Shown here: piece after piece, positions 11,323 to 22,471 of the stretch
Numbering within the stretch: the stretch's first letter is position 1
How the letters are laid out: each line of letters begins with the position of its first letter
DNA from: Tetraselmis striata
Taxonomy: Eukaryota; Chlorophyta; Chlorodendrophyceae; Chlorodendrales; Chlorodendraceae
Direction: 5' to 3'
Length of the DNA: 64,000 nt
Assembly: GCA_006384855.1 (NCBI GenBank)
Contig: VCJN01001409.1
Span: forward strand, 62,001 to 126,000
Notes under the pieces: model-generated
What the model was told of the DNA's origin: nothing
Database searches by the model: none
The model's input: the letters and a program-made list of their open reading frames with translations, nothing else
Translations under genes and position numbers: made by a program

Positions 11323-14300
11323 CGGCGAAGGCTGGCGGAGTGGCCGGAACGCATTCTGGCGCTTGATGATGTGAGCCACAACAGCGACGCCCAGGCCCAT
11401 GACCAACACGCAAGCGGCAGTCACGAGGCCGATGGCGACTTCAGAGCTGCTGCTTGAGGAGGGCGCCACCTCCATCTCGTCAATGTCCACTGTTTCCTGC
11501 AGCGCGCATGGCAACCCGTCTGGTCAAGAACTCGGCAAGACAGGGCTCCAGCGCTGCAATGCAACAAAGATTGTTTTTAGGCAAACAGAACTTAGCAGTA
11601 CGGATTTCCGGCACCATACTGTAAGACCATTCTCGGGATTCCTGATTTCGGAACCAAACTATTCCGGGGTTAGGGCCCATGCACCCGGGCCCCTCCTCTT
11701 GCCGACGATGTACGAGTAGAGTATGCATATACAGGTAGCGACCTTACTCCTAGCCGGTATGTACATCCCGAGCGAGTGCGTGCCAACCTGGCGCAGGTCT
11801 TCGATTGTTTGTGGAAAAGAGTAGAACACGAGGTGACAGACACATATACGATAATACCCACCGGCGCCGGCGCACGAGATATACCACCACGCGGCCTGCC
11901 CGGCGGCTCGGCAAATGGAGCAAGCGGGCCGAAGGTGCTATAGAACGGCAGGTGCTTTCGGGCCACTTACCGTCATCCAGTCCATCAGGCCTCCCTTCCT
12001 AAGCACCTTGGTGCTCAGCGTTGAAGCCAACTGGGTCGGCACGCACAAGGCCCGGCCTGCGGGATTGTCCACGCACGTCAGCTCACGACAGTCACTCCAT
12101 AACAAACTCAAGTGGTATGAGTAGCTCGACGACTGTATTCACTGGCCGTGAGGAAATTATATTATCGCAAATCAGCCCCATAAATTACTCGTCAAAATAC
12201 TCGTCGCGTGTGAGGCATGCACCCATCACGGCGCTCGACCGGCAGAGCAGTATCGGCGAGTTCACTGAGGAGGTGGCGCAGACGGTTCGTGTTCGCAACG
12301 TCACAAGCCGCACCTTCGTCAGCATCATCGCCGATAGACATGAAGCCGTCGTCGCACCAGGAGCACACTGCACCCGCATACCCGGTGTGGCACAAGCACG
12401 AGCCTGGATAGGGACACATCGAACTGTCAGAATCGCAGGCGATGGCGTGAATCTGCGATCATATGTCTACATGATATGGGTGGCGGCAACAGCGGTATAT
12501 GGAGTTTACGGCAAGCGCAGGGGGCTACCTGTTGCTGCAGTGCACACTCCATGGCCGCTGCAGTCGCACGGGATGTAGCCGCTCCACGAGCAGTCTGTCG
12601 GGCAGCTGCCTTCCCAGCCGTCACGGGTTTGCTCGCCGACCTCACACATGCCGTTGCCGCAGATGCCTGGCGGGGGGAGCACACGCCCAGTGTAAACAGC
12701 CTTACTCAATGTTACTCAATGTACTGTTAGCCCGCCATCAACGTATTGGCCTGCCCCTCTGGGTTGACAGAGACTTGGGTAGTCACAGGGTGGTAGCTGT
12801 GTGCACGGGGAGGGGACTGCTGTCACCTGCACGCTCCACAGAGGTAAGCTGCTCCAAGCCAGATGTCTCCTTCTGGAAGTTGGCAGTGCCCAAAGTGGTG
12901 GAGCTGCTGTCCGGCACAATCTGCAGCGATAGCCAAACAGAAGGGAAGGCACAAACGGCAACATAGGAACCACGATTATCTATGTCCCACATGTTGAAAG
13001 AGGACGATGTGTGATATGTGATACTGTTATGCCACCACCGCGTAGTAGTCCCCACAAACAAATGCATTACAATATAATGATAGCGCAAGAGTACCATCCC
13101 ATATCAAAATTATAGCCACGTACTTTGTTGAAGATTTCAACAGTTGGTTAATATCCTTTCCACAGTGTACCGGACTATTTGTGTTGCTGGTTCAGTGTGC
13201 AACCATGCAGATTGACAGTACTCTGCGGAATGCACAGCCGACTGCCGTACCTTGTAGGTTACCTCCGCAGACACGGGGCCTTGGTACTCGCCCATGGAGC
13301 TCACCGTCAGGTTGTACACCGAGATGTCATTCAGCTCAAAGCCTGATCGGGGCAGCGCACACCACAACTCAGGGATTTGTTGTGCTGATGAGCATGCCAA
13401 GCGGCAGCAGCAATGCTGATCTTAGGCCTGTGGTTGTCGGATGCGTTGCTCATGGTGCTCCTGACCATGCTGACGGCAATGCTCACATTGTCTACCCTGT
13501 TTGATTTCAAATGCGAGCCATTGTGGATGCTGGATGTCATGCACATGCTGGGTGCCATGTCAATGCCGATGCAGGTAGTGGTCATGCTGGATTGCTCGCC
13601 ATGCTGACGCAGCGTGAATCGACATTGGTGCATTGCTAGCATGGTGTTGTGAGGCAGATGGATGCAGAAATGCGAAGCAGCGGTCAGTAGCCAAGCTACA
13701 GCGCGCACCCAGGCTGCCGGCAGCGTCCACCAGGTCAAGCGGCAGCTGCGAGTGGATCTTGTTCTCCAGCTCCCCCATCGATGTGGCGGTCAGCATGTAG
13801 GTGGGAGCCTGCCAGGAATCAAATGCATGCCCTGCGACGTCAGCGAGTCCAAAGGATCCCAACAATGAGGCACCGCCTATTCCGAGAGGAGACACACTGC
13901 AGGATAAAGTGGAAGGCTTACCAGAGCGCATGACCCATTCCAGCCTCCGCATACGCCACACTCGTCGACCTAGGGTGGGCAGTGTCGGTTTAGAAGAGGC
14001 CCCATAGGAGGACAGAGGGCAAACATGGCAGAATGGTTTCGGAGCAGTCACAATTCAAAGCAACACATTTTTTCACCAATTCAAGCTACAAGATAACTGT
14101 TGAGAAGAATTTAACTGGAAATGTATGCATTTCCTCACATACTCGGCAAACTAGCACATGGACGCCACATATGCAGGACGGGGCGGTTTGCGCGCTCACC
14201 TGGCGCCCCCCAGAGCAGCAGACCCCATTGGCGTCAAGCTGCGTGGTGCAGCACTGGCCCAGAATGTCCACCGCGACGCTCGGTCCGCCGCACACACCTG

Positions 14301-17300
14301 AGAGAACCGCCACGGCACGCCCAGTGGGAGGACTCAGCGAGTTCCATTCGCCGCCAAGCAGTCGAGCAGTTTACTGCCCCTCTTCCATCCTAATCGCTGA
14401 AACATTTCCGCCATTCCACTACAATTGGGACTGCTTTTTCCTGACCTTTCCGTTCTCACAAAACATCCTGGAACTTTGACAGCAAAGTAATGCTCTATCC
14501 GAAACCAATGAAGACGCAGAAACTGCAGGCCACGTTACACAGGATACAGTATGGTTCACAATCTACACGACGTCGAGTGTGTCGTGCAAGCCTGCTCATG
14601 GTGCATAGGCCAGAAACGATTTGATGCGTATTTATGTACATACGATGTCGCACTATGTAATTTTGACTGGGACAGCCTTCAGATTATTCATGCTATGCGA
14701 TTCATGCGGTTGCGTTGACTGATGGAATGCAATATCATCACATCCACAAAGTGTCATCTGAAACTAAATGCAGTTCTCAATCAGAACTTCAGCAGGTAGG
14801 TAGCCGGGTTGTCGGCAGCCGGGACACAATATCAGCTGACGACCATCGATTCAGCAGTCCAATATGTCATGCCTGCGTCAATGACTACCTAGTGTCAAGC
14901 AGTGCTAAGTCGCGGCGGCCTCAGTTTACTCGGTACTTCTAGTACTGCGGCGCAGTGGTGGGACGAAGAGCACCATTCTGTACGTTTTGGAAACCTCAGC
15001 GCACCGCAGTACAGCTTATTCCAAATACAACAACACTTTGCAAACCAAGTAAGATACGCGTAAAAGTACGGGCTAGCACAACCTTCGAATTACTACTGCA
15101 TTTCAAGAATATGTGAAACCGCTTCTGTGCAGGAACGAACCCAGGGTTAGAAGGGCGGCGCGAAAAACTGAGCGACAAATTTGTACACTTTTCCACAAAT
15201 AAATCCCTTCTGCGAGGACGCAGTGCGGAAGGGGGGGGTGGGGGGGGGGGGTCTCACCACACGCGTCAAGCTTGTCTGCAGAGCAGCATTTGCCATCCTT
15301 ATCGACGGCTGAGCCCATGTCGCAGCAGGTGCCGTTGTGAGACACGACACCGCTGCCGCAGCAGCCGCTGACAGAGGGCAGGCTACGCCCTGGGCACGCG
15401 GTTGGCGAAGACACCGCCTGCACATTATCCAGCGCAGATCAGATCCACTCTACAGACCGAACCTTGCATCTTTTCTCCTGGCGGTTACTCATTGGCTGTC
15501 AACGCTGCGCTACGGCACTGGTGTGTACATGGTGTGATGCTGTGAGGTTACCGCAGCGGTTGCAGAAACGCCCTCCTCGACCAGCATGTTGCTGCCGCGT
15601 CTCCTGCACTTGCCGGGTTTGCAGAGCCCGTTGACGCCGCACTCCTCCAGTGAAGGGACGTGGTAATCATTGGGGTAGTCGTGGCATCCTTCCACCTGCC
15701 CCCGGAAAGCCACCGCAGCGATGATTGGCAAAGTTGCAAGAGTGTGGGCGCACACACGTGCACGCTGACACAGTCAACTGACAGCAAGGTGCACTCAGCT
15801 ATGCCGGGAAAAACTGCTGCATAATAACATGACACGATTTTGGCGTCAGGAAAGTCAAAGCTGTGCCGGAATGGGTGCACTTAGCGCACGCCAGGTACGG
15901 GGCTCCCGGACACAGCAGTAGGTGGCGCGATGGGGCAAGTAGCTGGCTGACGCCAACTGGGCGCACCTTGCGGCAGTACCACTCCCGGCAGGTGCCATCG
16001 CTGTTGCGCTTGTTGCAGTCCGTCATGTGGTGGCACTTCCTGTAGCAGATGCCGCCAGTCCCGCGAAAGACCATGGCCTGGTACATGCCCTGGTACACAA
16101 ACGAGGGCGGCTCGGGCTCGTAGCGCTTGCGAAGCTCAGCGGATACCTGTGCAAGACAATAGCAGCGAGGGAGTCAGGCCTCCAGTAGGCTCTGACCGCA
16201 TGTCGCCGTGCGTGACATTACAGACAAATGGTATGCGGGAATGAGACACAGACTCGCTCGAAACATGGTATTGTTTCGACCATGAATAAGCTCGCTGTGG
16301 TAAGAACGACCGACAACGCAGACTTGCAGGGAGCGAGGTCGGCAAGGCAGAAAGCAGGGCAGTCGTGGGGTAGATCGCTATATTTGAGGCAGTGCGCAAA
16401 TGGGACGGAACAGAGAAAAGTAGCAGAGAACAATAGGGTGTCTCACCCTTTGTCCTTTGGTGAACACAGAGCAGGCCTTGGAGCACTCAAACGGATCACA
16501 CTCATACCCGCTGCCGCAGTCCGAGTCGCGGTAGCAGGTCAGCAGCTCGCGCAGCGTCTTGCGCTGGTACGACTTCCCGTTGCCATCATCGCTGCTTGCC
16601 TCCTCATCGTCATCCGAGCGGCTGTCATCAGAAGAGTCGTCATCGTCATCGCCGGAGGCCATGATGGCAACTCCCGCCAGGCTGCCCGTTTGCAGGGGCT
16701 CCTCGCCCTGCCCTACGGGCGGCGCCTGCCGCTTCAGAATGGGCGGCACCTTCTCCTCTGTGCCTGCCTCCGAGGCCAGCTCGTCACTGGCGCCTTCGCT
16801 TGCGTAGGCGTCGTCCTCGGATACATCGCTAAGCCCCAACTGCTCACTGACGTCCCCAACCAATTCCTGCGGGGTGGCGGCACCGTGGAGACTCTGGTGA
16901 GAGCCAGTGCAAAGGAGAGAGCTAAAGCTCAGCCGTGCTACAGGCAAGCAATCATGGCTTGGCGTGCCTGTGAGAATGCCATCTGATCATCCGGAACCGC
17001 CAGCAAAGGACAAGGCGCCTGGTTGCAGCGCTTCCATGTTGAGGGCCGCTGGCCGGTGGCGCTGCTGTAGCACAGAGCCGCATCCGACACCTCGTTGAGC
17101 GAGTTAATGCAGTCCACGGTCCTGTGCCATGCCCAGCGCGTCAGTGCAGCGCCCTCCCCCCCCCCCCCCCCCCTCCCGGTCAACAAACTGCACATCAGAG
17201 CAAAGGCTGCACCTGAGCGCAACGCCGCCGCCGCACTTCTTGTCGCACTCGCCGTAGCGGCCGGCTACCCAGGCAAACTGCGGGCACTGACCCCTGTCGC

Positions 17301-19727
17301 GTGGCCCATAAGAGCACAGCTAAGCCGCGTGCGGCGCTCGGGCGGACATCAAGGCAGTAATGCAATCCCGTGGTCCAGCCTTCGCAAACCCGGCTACTGT
17401 GCTGCGTTGTGTGTGCGCAGAATGACATACGCCAGTATCACAGGACACCGGCTGGCCGGGTTGCTCCAGGTTGGAGACCTTATGCCACTTGAAAGTTCGC
17501 TGGGGTATGTGACGGCAGTGTGGTGTATCAAGACAGGGAAACAGAAAGCTCTGCGGCCATGCGGGAGTGGCAAGGTGACAGCTGTCGCGTGAGGGAGTGG
17601 GAACATAATGCATGGATGTGGTTGCTGCACGCATTGATACGGCTGCGACGTAGGTTCCACGCTGAGTGCCATGCCCAACGGGATGATGACCTGTTTCCGA
17701 TGGCGAGGCACGACACCCCTCCAAGACGTTCACTGCCCATGGCAGGTTCTGGGCGCCGCACCGGTTGCAGTTGCTGGTCAGTGGCAGCATGTCATCACGG
17801 TTGCACCGCTCCGGGCTGGCGTCCTCGTAGGTGTGCGTGTTGACGCACGTGGTGGTGCGGGTAGCAATGCCCTGCCCGCAGGACACGTCGCATGTCCAGG
17901 CGGAGTAGACCCACTTGTACTCGCCCATACGAAGAGCGTTGGTGCGCACCTAGAGGAGCGAGCGCTGGGAGTCAGTAGTGACCGCCTGGAGGGATGCCTG
18001 GGAAGTGGCCAGCCCATTTCTGCCCCAGCTTGAATCTTCACTGGCAGCATGTTTATGACAATACATTTCAATTACTGAGATGGTGACATCAACCCATAAC
18101 TGGGGTGACGTGTGGTGCTGGCAGAACTGGAATGGTATATTATGAAGTGTATCACCCCAGCGGAACGCCGTAGCCGGCCACCCATGTGCGGCCGACAGCA
18201 TCGCCACGGGCAACTCACCATGGCATCCGGGCGGTTTGTGAGGTATGCGGGCTTGGGTGCATCCTTCAGGCTGCGAAGCGCAGGCAGGATGCATGCCGAC
18301 AGGGCGTCATAGCCGATGGATGACGGGTGGATGCCATCGATGAGCGCATCTGAGGCGGCCTGCGGGTGCAATCAGCCAACGAGGAGGCGGTCAGGATCAT
18401 TGGGGCAACGTGGCAGGCGGTGCAATATGAACTCTGATGCAATGGCCAGTGTACATTGGTGAACATTGGCAGGCACACCGGCAACATAGCTGCTGCAAGC
18501 AATGCATGAGGTCAGCAGGGTAAGCGGTGCCAGCGCAGTCACATCCAGTGCCTGGTGGCCTCGTACCAAGAACTCGTTGCCGCAGTCGACCACACGCAGG
18601 CGCTGGGTGTCGTCCTGACTATTGGCAACCCGAGAGAGCCCGCGGTTGACAAGGCTCACGGCGGCAGAAATCCTGTACGAGTGCTCGCCGCCAAAGCCGG
18701 CCGCCATGGGAAGTATGCCCATCACGAAAACCGAGGAGTGGCAGCTTGCATGCTGCAGGTGGGTGGCCGTATTATTGAGAGCCGCCATCAATTCCTGTGA
18801 GGCGCTGCCATCGCTGTCCGCCAGCATGTTGGCGCCAGAGAAGACGACCCATGCGCGCGGTGCAAGGCAAGTGCTGGCTGTGAGCTCCTGAGCTTGCTGG
18901 AGTAGCGCCTCACCATTCTGGCCTGCAGGGCAGTGCAGGCCGGGCAGCCGTCAGCGCGGATTCGGCAAGATGCCCGTTGATAGGAGAGGCGCAGGTAAGC
19001 ACATGCTGGTGCGTACCTGGAATGGCTAGGTTGGCGCAGGCGCCGTCAAAGTCAGAGCAGAGCGCCTCGAAGGACGGGCCTCCCCAGCGAGACATGAGCG
19101 AGTCGCCCAGGAACACCACATCCACCTGCGAGTCAAAATACAAACGAAAATCGCAGCAGGAGATCAGTGCTGCCGTCATTCTGAGGGGTGTTGAACACTC
19201 TGTAACTGGTGCACTGTGCCCTGCCGGAATGCATCGCAGCATCGCTGCCTGATGGGGGCACCTTCTCGGCAAGCGTGCAGTTTGACATCAGGTGGAGCTG
19301 CAGCTCCTGCTGGACGCGCTGCCAGCGCGCCTGGGTGTCGGACGAAGCGACGTCTACCGCTGTGGAGACAGCTTTCATAGCGGAAGGCAAGCTGCTGCAC
19401 TGTCCGGCGTCAGGAGCGTCGGCCTGGCGGCCTTCATGCGATGGGAGCATCTCCAGCTGAAGCGCCAGCCTCCGCAAGCTGCCATAGCTGTAGCCGGTGT
19501 TCTCGAACCCCAAGCGACTATAGTTCTGCTGAAACTCGGCGCCGAGGCGACCGAGCTCTGCTACCAGGTGCGCATCCATAAGCTGGCTGTGGTACAGTTC
19601 CATCGGCGCAGCCTCTTCGAATGCCGGCAGCGCGGCGCCAGGAACTTCCGGCGCTGTCGTGCCGGCGGCAACCCTCGGAAAAGCGGCCGACAGCAGCAGC
19701 AGTGCAACTGCTGCGCCCACTATCCTC
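11323..19727 (-). CDS. Type I membrane protein: SGNH hydrolase + 2 TSP1 + Cys-rich + EGF-like + TM
   Basis: Proposed exons (descending): 19727/19720-19262, 19125-19017, 18922-18567, 18359-18219, 17949-17734, 17277-17213, 17121-16998, 16893-16447, 16146-15967, 15695-15552, 15417-15258, 14297-14200, 13969-13922, 13808-13709, 13342-13251, 12920-12827, 12666-12529, 12403 to about 12190, and 11496 to about 11323. Phases agree through exon 17; the end of exon 18 and the tail are unresolved. Signal peptide (VGAAVALLLLSAAF), then a complete SGNH domain: VVFLGDSL (Ser162), IPGGQNGE, FSGANM (Asn221), DGIHPS (Asp316, His319). Two TSP1 repeats follow (about 368-419 and 428-487), then an acidic Asp/Ser/Glu linker, Cys-rich segments with DACGVCGG and VDECGVCGGWNGSC, CGNGMCEVGE, an EGF-like CSGHGVC...GYAGAVC, and one helix (VAIGLVTAACVLVMGLGVAVV) before KRQNAFRPLRQ. 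Likely a surface esterase or adhesion protein. No ATG opens the signal-peptide frame; an upstream exon may exist (acceptor CTGACAG at 19734-19728). Confidence 0.85.
12191..12402 (-). other. Uncertain 3' part of exon 18 of the membrane-protein gene
   Basis: After the EGF-like module the frame stays open (GDDADEGAACDVANTNR and on) to a TGA near 12189. A phase-0 donor is needed to join the membrane exon at 11496; GTATTT near 12195 would serve. Other phase-0 GT sites exist, so this boundary is a guess. Confidence 0.4.
15231..15251 (+). repeat. Poly(G) run beside a splice donor
   Basis: Nearly pure G (one T), only 6 bases from the donor of exon 11 (15258) of the - strand membrane protein. Confidence 0.8.
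17156..17173 (+). repeat. C18 run inside a short intron
   Basis: Lies in the 91-base intron between exons 6 and 7 of the membrane protein, which together encode the second TSP1 repeat. On the sense strand it is poly(G). Confidence 0.8.
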
Positions 19728-19734
19728 CTGTCAG

Positions 19735-20506
19735 TCGACAGTTGACACGACAGAAGTTGTCAGTGGACCGAGACAGCAGCCGCACCCCAACCGTCTCGCG
19801 TCTCGCTTTCGCCTTGGCAAGGCACAGTTTCGCGACTTCCGCGCGGTAAACTGTCGCAGACACTCTCCTAACCACTTGTCGACGCCTCAAGCTAACAAGT
19901 CTGCGCCCCCATCTCACGCAACGGCGCCAATACAATCCACCCCAAACACCATTATCAAGGCGTGCCATACCTTGCAGCAGCAGCCATCTCCGCCGGCCTG
20001 CAGCTCCGCCAGCCCGGCAGCAGCGGGGCTGTCCCTAACACCGCAAGACGCGCCGCCCTCCTCTGCTGACACTCCCACCAACCGCGCCCGCGTTATGAAC
20101 CGGGATATACGAAATAGTGGCGATGACCGCGCCAGTTGAGGCTCCTGCTGCAAGGAGTGAAGGCTTCTCCCGAAAGGCCGTCAGGTTCTTTGTTCACTAC
20201 GGGTAGCGACTACCGGGGCGTTCGTTGCCTCGCAGTGCCGCCCCCGCGTGACAGCTCGAAGCGGTTGCCGGTGCTCTCCGCTCGTCAGCGACACATATTA
20301 AACAGGTTGGTTGCATGCTTCATGCAGAATAAATAACCTACACAGGGTACGGGTAGTCGCTATAACCTAGTACAGTGCACAGGCGCGCGCGGCGGCGCGT
20401 GCCGCACGCGCATTTAAACACGCTCGTACCCGTACCTGTAGTCGTCCATTTATTGCTGCTGCGCCATTATAAAAATGTTACTACTGTATTTTATATCATC
20501 CTTATC
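19735..20506. other. Upstream region of the membrane-protein gene
   Basis: Expected to hold the 5' UTR, promoter and perhaps a first coding exon of the - strand gene. Two long - frames (19968-19720 and 20153-19914) occur but neither joins the signal peptide obviously. GTAGCGACTACC at 20203 and GGGTAGTCGCTA at 20351 belong to the recurrent motif. Confidence 0.45.
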
Positions 20507-21102
20507 CAGCGAAGCGACGATTTTTCGGCGGTGAGCTTTATTTATTGCCCTACGGGTACCCGTACAGTGCGTTTCAAAGTTGAGTCTGGTTTTGCCAAAA
20601 AGGCCGCAGGCTATTTTACACGGTCAAGAGCCGAAATTGGCAGGATGGTTTAGCGAAAGCGTGGAGGGAAAACGGAGTCAGGGGGGGCGCTGCGTGGAAC
20701 GCAGCGAAAACTGGAAGATGGCAGGCTCAGCTGTTCTGGCTGCTTTTATGTCTACTCGTGCTGCACCCAAAAAAGGCGCAACAACAGATGCCTAGTTCCC
20801 GTACCACTGTGCAGCACTTGTAGCTAAAAAGCGGTTAGGTCAAGGGAGGAAACCCCATAAACTAGTTTAAATCAGATCGGGCCTATGGGTGTATGACTAA
20901 AGCGCTTATCTACTGGCATGTACTACTAAGTACTATAATGGAGCCGCCGCTCGAAACGCTGCGCCTAATGACTTCTATGCAAGACACACGCGAGTTCCCA
21001 GTCGCTACTTCAAAGCGCTGGCAATGCAATTCATGGAACTGCAGGCCACTGATATATAGAACCCGTTCCCTTAAAATGATCTGAAAAATCGACGCATCGC
21101 TG
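20507..21102. mobile_element. 0.6-kb inverted-repeat element, copy A
   Basis: The ends are CAGCGAAGCGACGATTTTTC (20507-20526) and the near-perfect inverse at 21083-21102. The same sequence occurs in opposite orientation at 60650-61171, matching at both ends (GGCGGTGAGCTTTATT block; GGTTCTATAT...GGCC block) and around GCATTGCCAGCGCTTTGAAG. No transposase is seen, so it is probably a non-autonomous DNA transposon. No clear target duplication. Confidence 0.65.
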
Positions 21103-21579
21103 ATTCAACTGTCAAGTTACTTCATAGCTGATAGATTACCGGTATTTTTTGTTCGGGGGTATTAATTAATTGTAAAATACTATTATTATTAAATGTTACC
21201 GGTAATTTACTGGTGAGTAATAGTTTCGGGCGTGCGGCGCGCCTGGAGCCGCAGCAAGCAGTGGCGGACAACCGCCTCCAGCGGCCATCGCACACGACGC
21301 ACAGTGTTTTGACCGCCTTCCGCACGCCGAGAGGCGTTAGAAAGTACGCAACACATGTTGCAACGTCGCGAGCCGGCGACCAAGACGACTTTTTGCGTGA
21401 AGAGTCACCGTCTTGGCGCGGGGGGCTGCGAATCGACGTGCAATCAGCGGGCGGGCGACCTATCTAGGAGAGGCGGAGAGCTCACTAGGCACGGCCTTCG
21501 CGCTATGAGTTCCCGCCCGCCCGAATATCGTTCGTTAGTCGTCACTTCGCTCATCGCGCCCGCAACTCTCACCCAACTC

Positions 21580-22120
21580 GCACTCGCTATGACTGTAGGC
21601 TGCAAGCGGCGGGGGCGGAAGCCCAACAGCCTCGAGGCGAATGACCACGTCGTCAAGACCTTCAAGGAGGAGCAAGTCCTGGGCAAGCTGCATGGCTGGA
21701 AAAGAACCCTGGGTGTTAGCTCTATGGCACTCAAAAGGCAATCATGAAGTGTCATGCGGCGGAATGCCCTCTTTTGTGGTGGACCAACTACATCAAGTGC
21801 TCCACTCATCTGAAGAAGATTGCTCTCCGTGTGCTCCATTGCTCCCCTACGGCTTGTCCTGTGGAGCGCATGAACTCTGTTCATAAGCGAGTAGCCACCA
21901 AAGGCCGTGCTTCTCTTCAGCATGACAATAATGTTGTCAAGCTTTTGTACTAACTGCTAGGTCAATATGCGTCTAGTTGAGAATTATGATCACGATGTGT
22001 TGAGCATGGTAGAGGATGCTCTGATATATGCCATTGAGGCTGATGACAAGCTCGCTGAGCAGGGCGCAGCACCCCCAGCACCCCCAGCCGATGACGACGT
22101 CATTGCTCTTACCTGCTAGA
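21580..22120 (+). pseudogene. hAT-family transposase remnant
   Basis: 21745-21953 encodes WWTNYIKCSTHLKKIALRVL then SPTACPVERMNSVHKRV, the C-terminal hAT dimerisation domain (W...L..iA..vL...pts.a.vER.nS). After a stop at about 21951 the same kind of protein resumes (VNMRLVENYDHDVLSMVEDA, to a stop at about 22120). Upstream, 21588-21745 encodes a basic N-terminus (MTVGCKRRGRKPNSLEANDH) typical of such proteins. The whole catalytic core is missing, so this is an internally deleted copy. Terminal repeats were not identified. Confidence 0.6.
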
Positions 22121-22471
22121 GTGATGTTGGGATGCTACCCATCTAGAACTGGTGCTTGATGTAACCATTCCCGACCACCCATTGTCAACTCTGATGTGAT
22201 TTGCAAGTTCCGTTTTGCATTCCGCACACTATAGCAAAATATTCCTCAACATTCATCTTCAGACCAGGGTAACTTTAAATTTGGGGGGTATCAATTACCC
22301 CGCTTGGTCGCTGTATATGACCAATATACAGCGTGATATTAGTCGCTGTCAGGAGACTAATTATAGCTTCACCATCCACAAGCTGCATTAGGCTTATGGT
22401 TTAATGTATTTCAAAAATTACAGTAATATTACTCCTATCAGCTATAATTTTGTATAAGCCCACTTAGGCTA

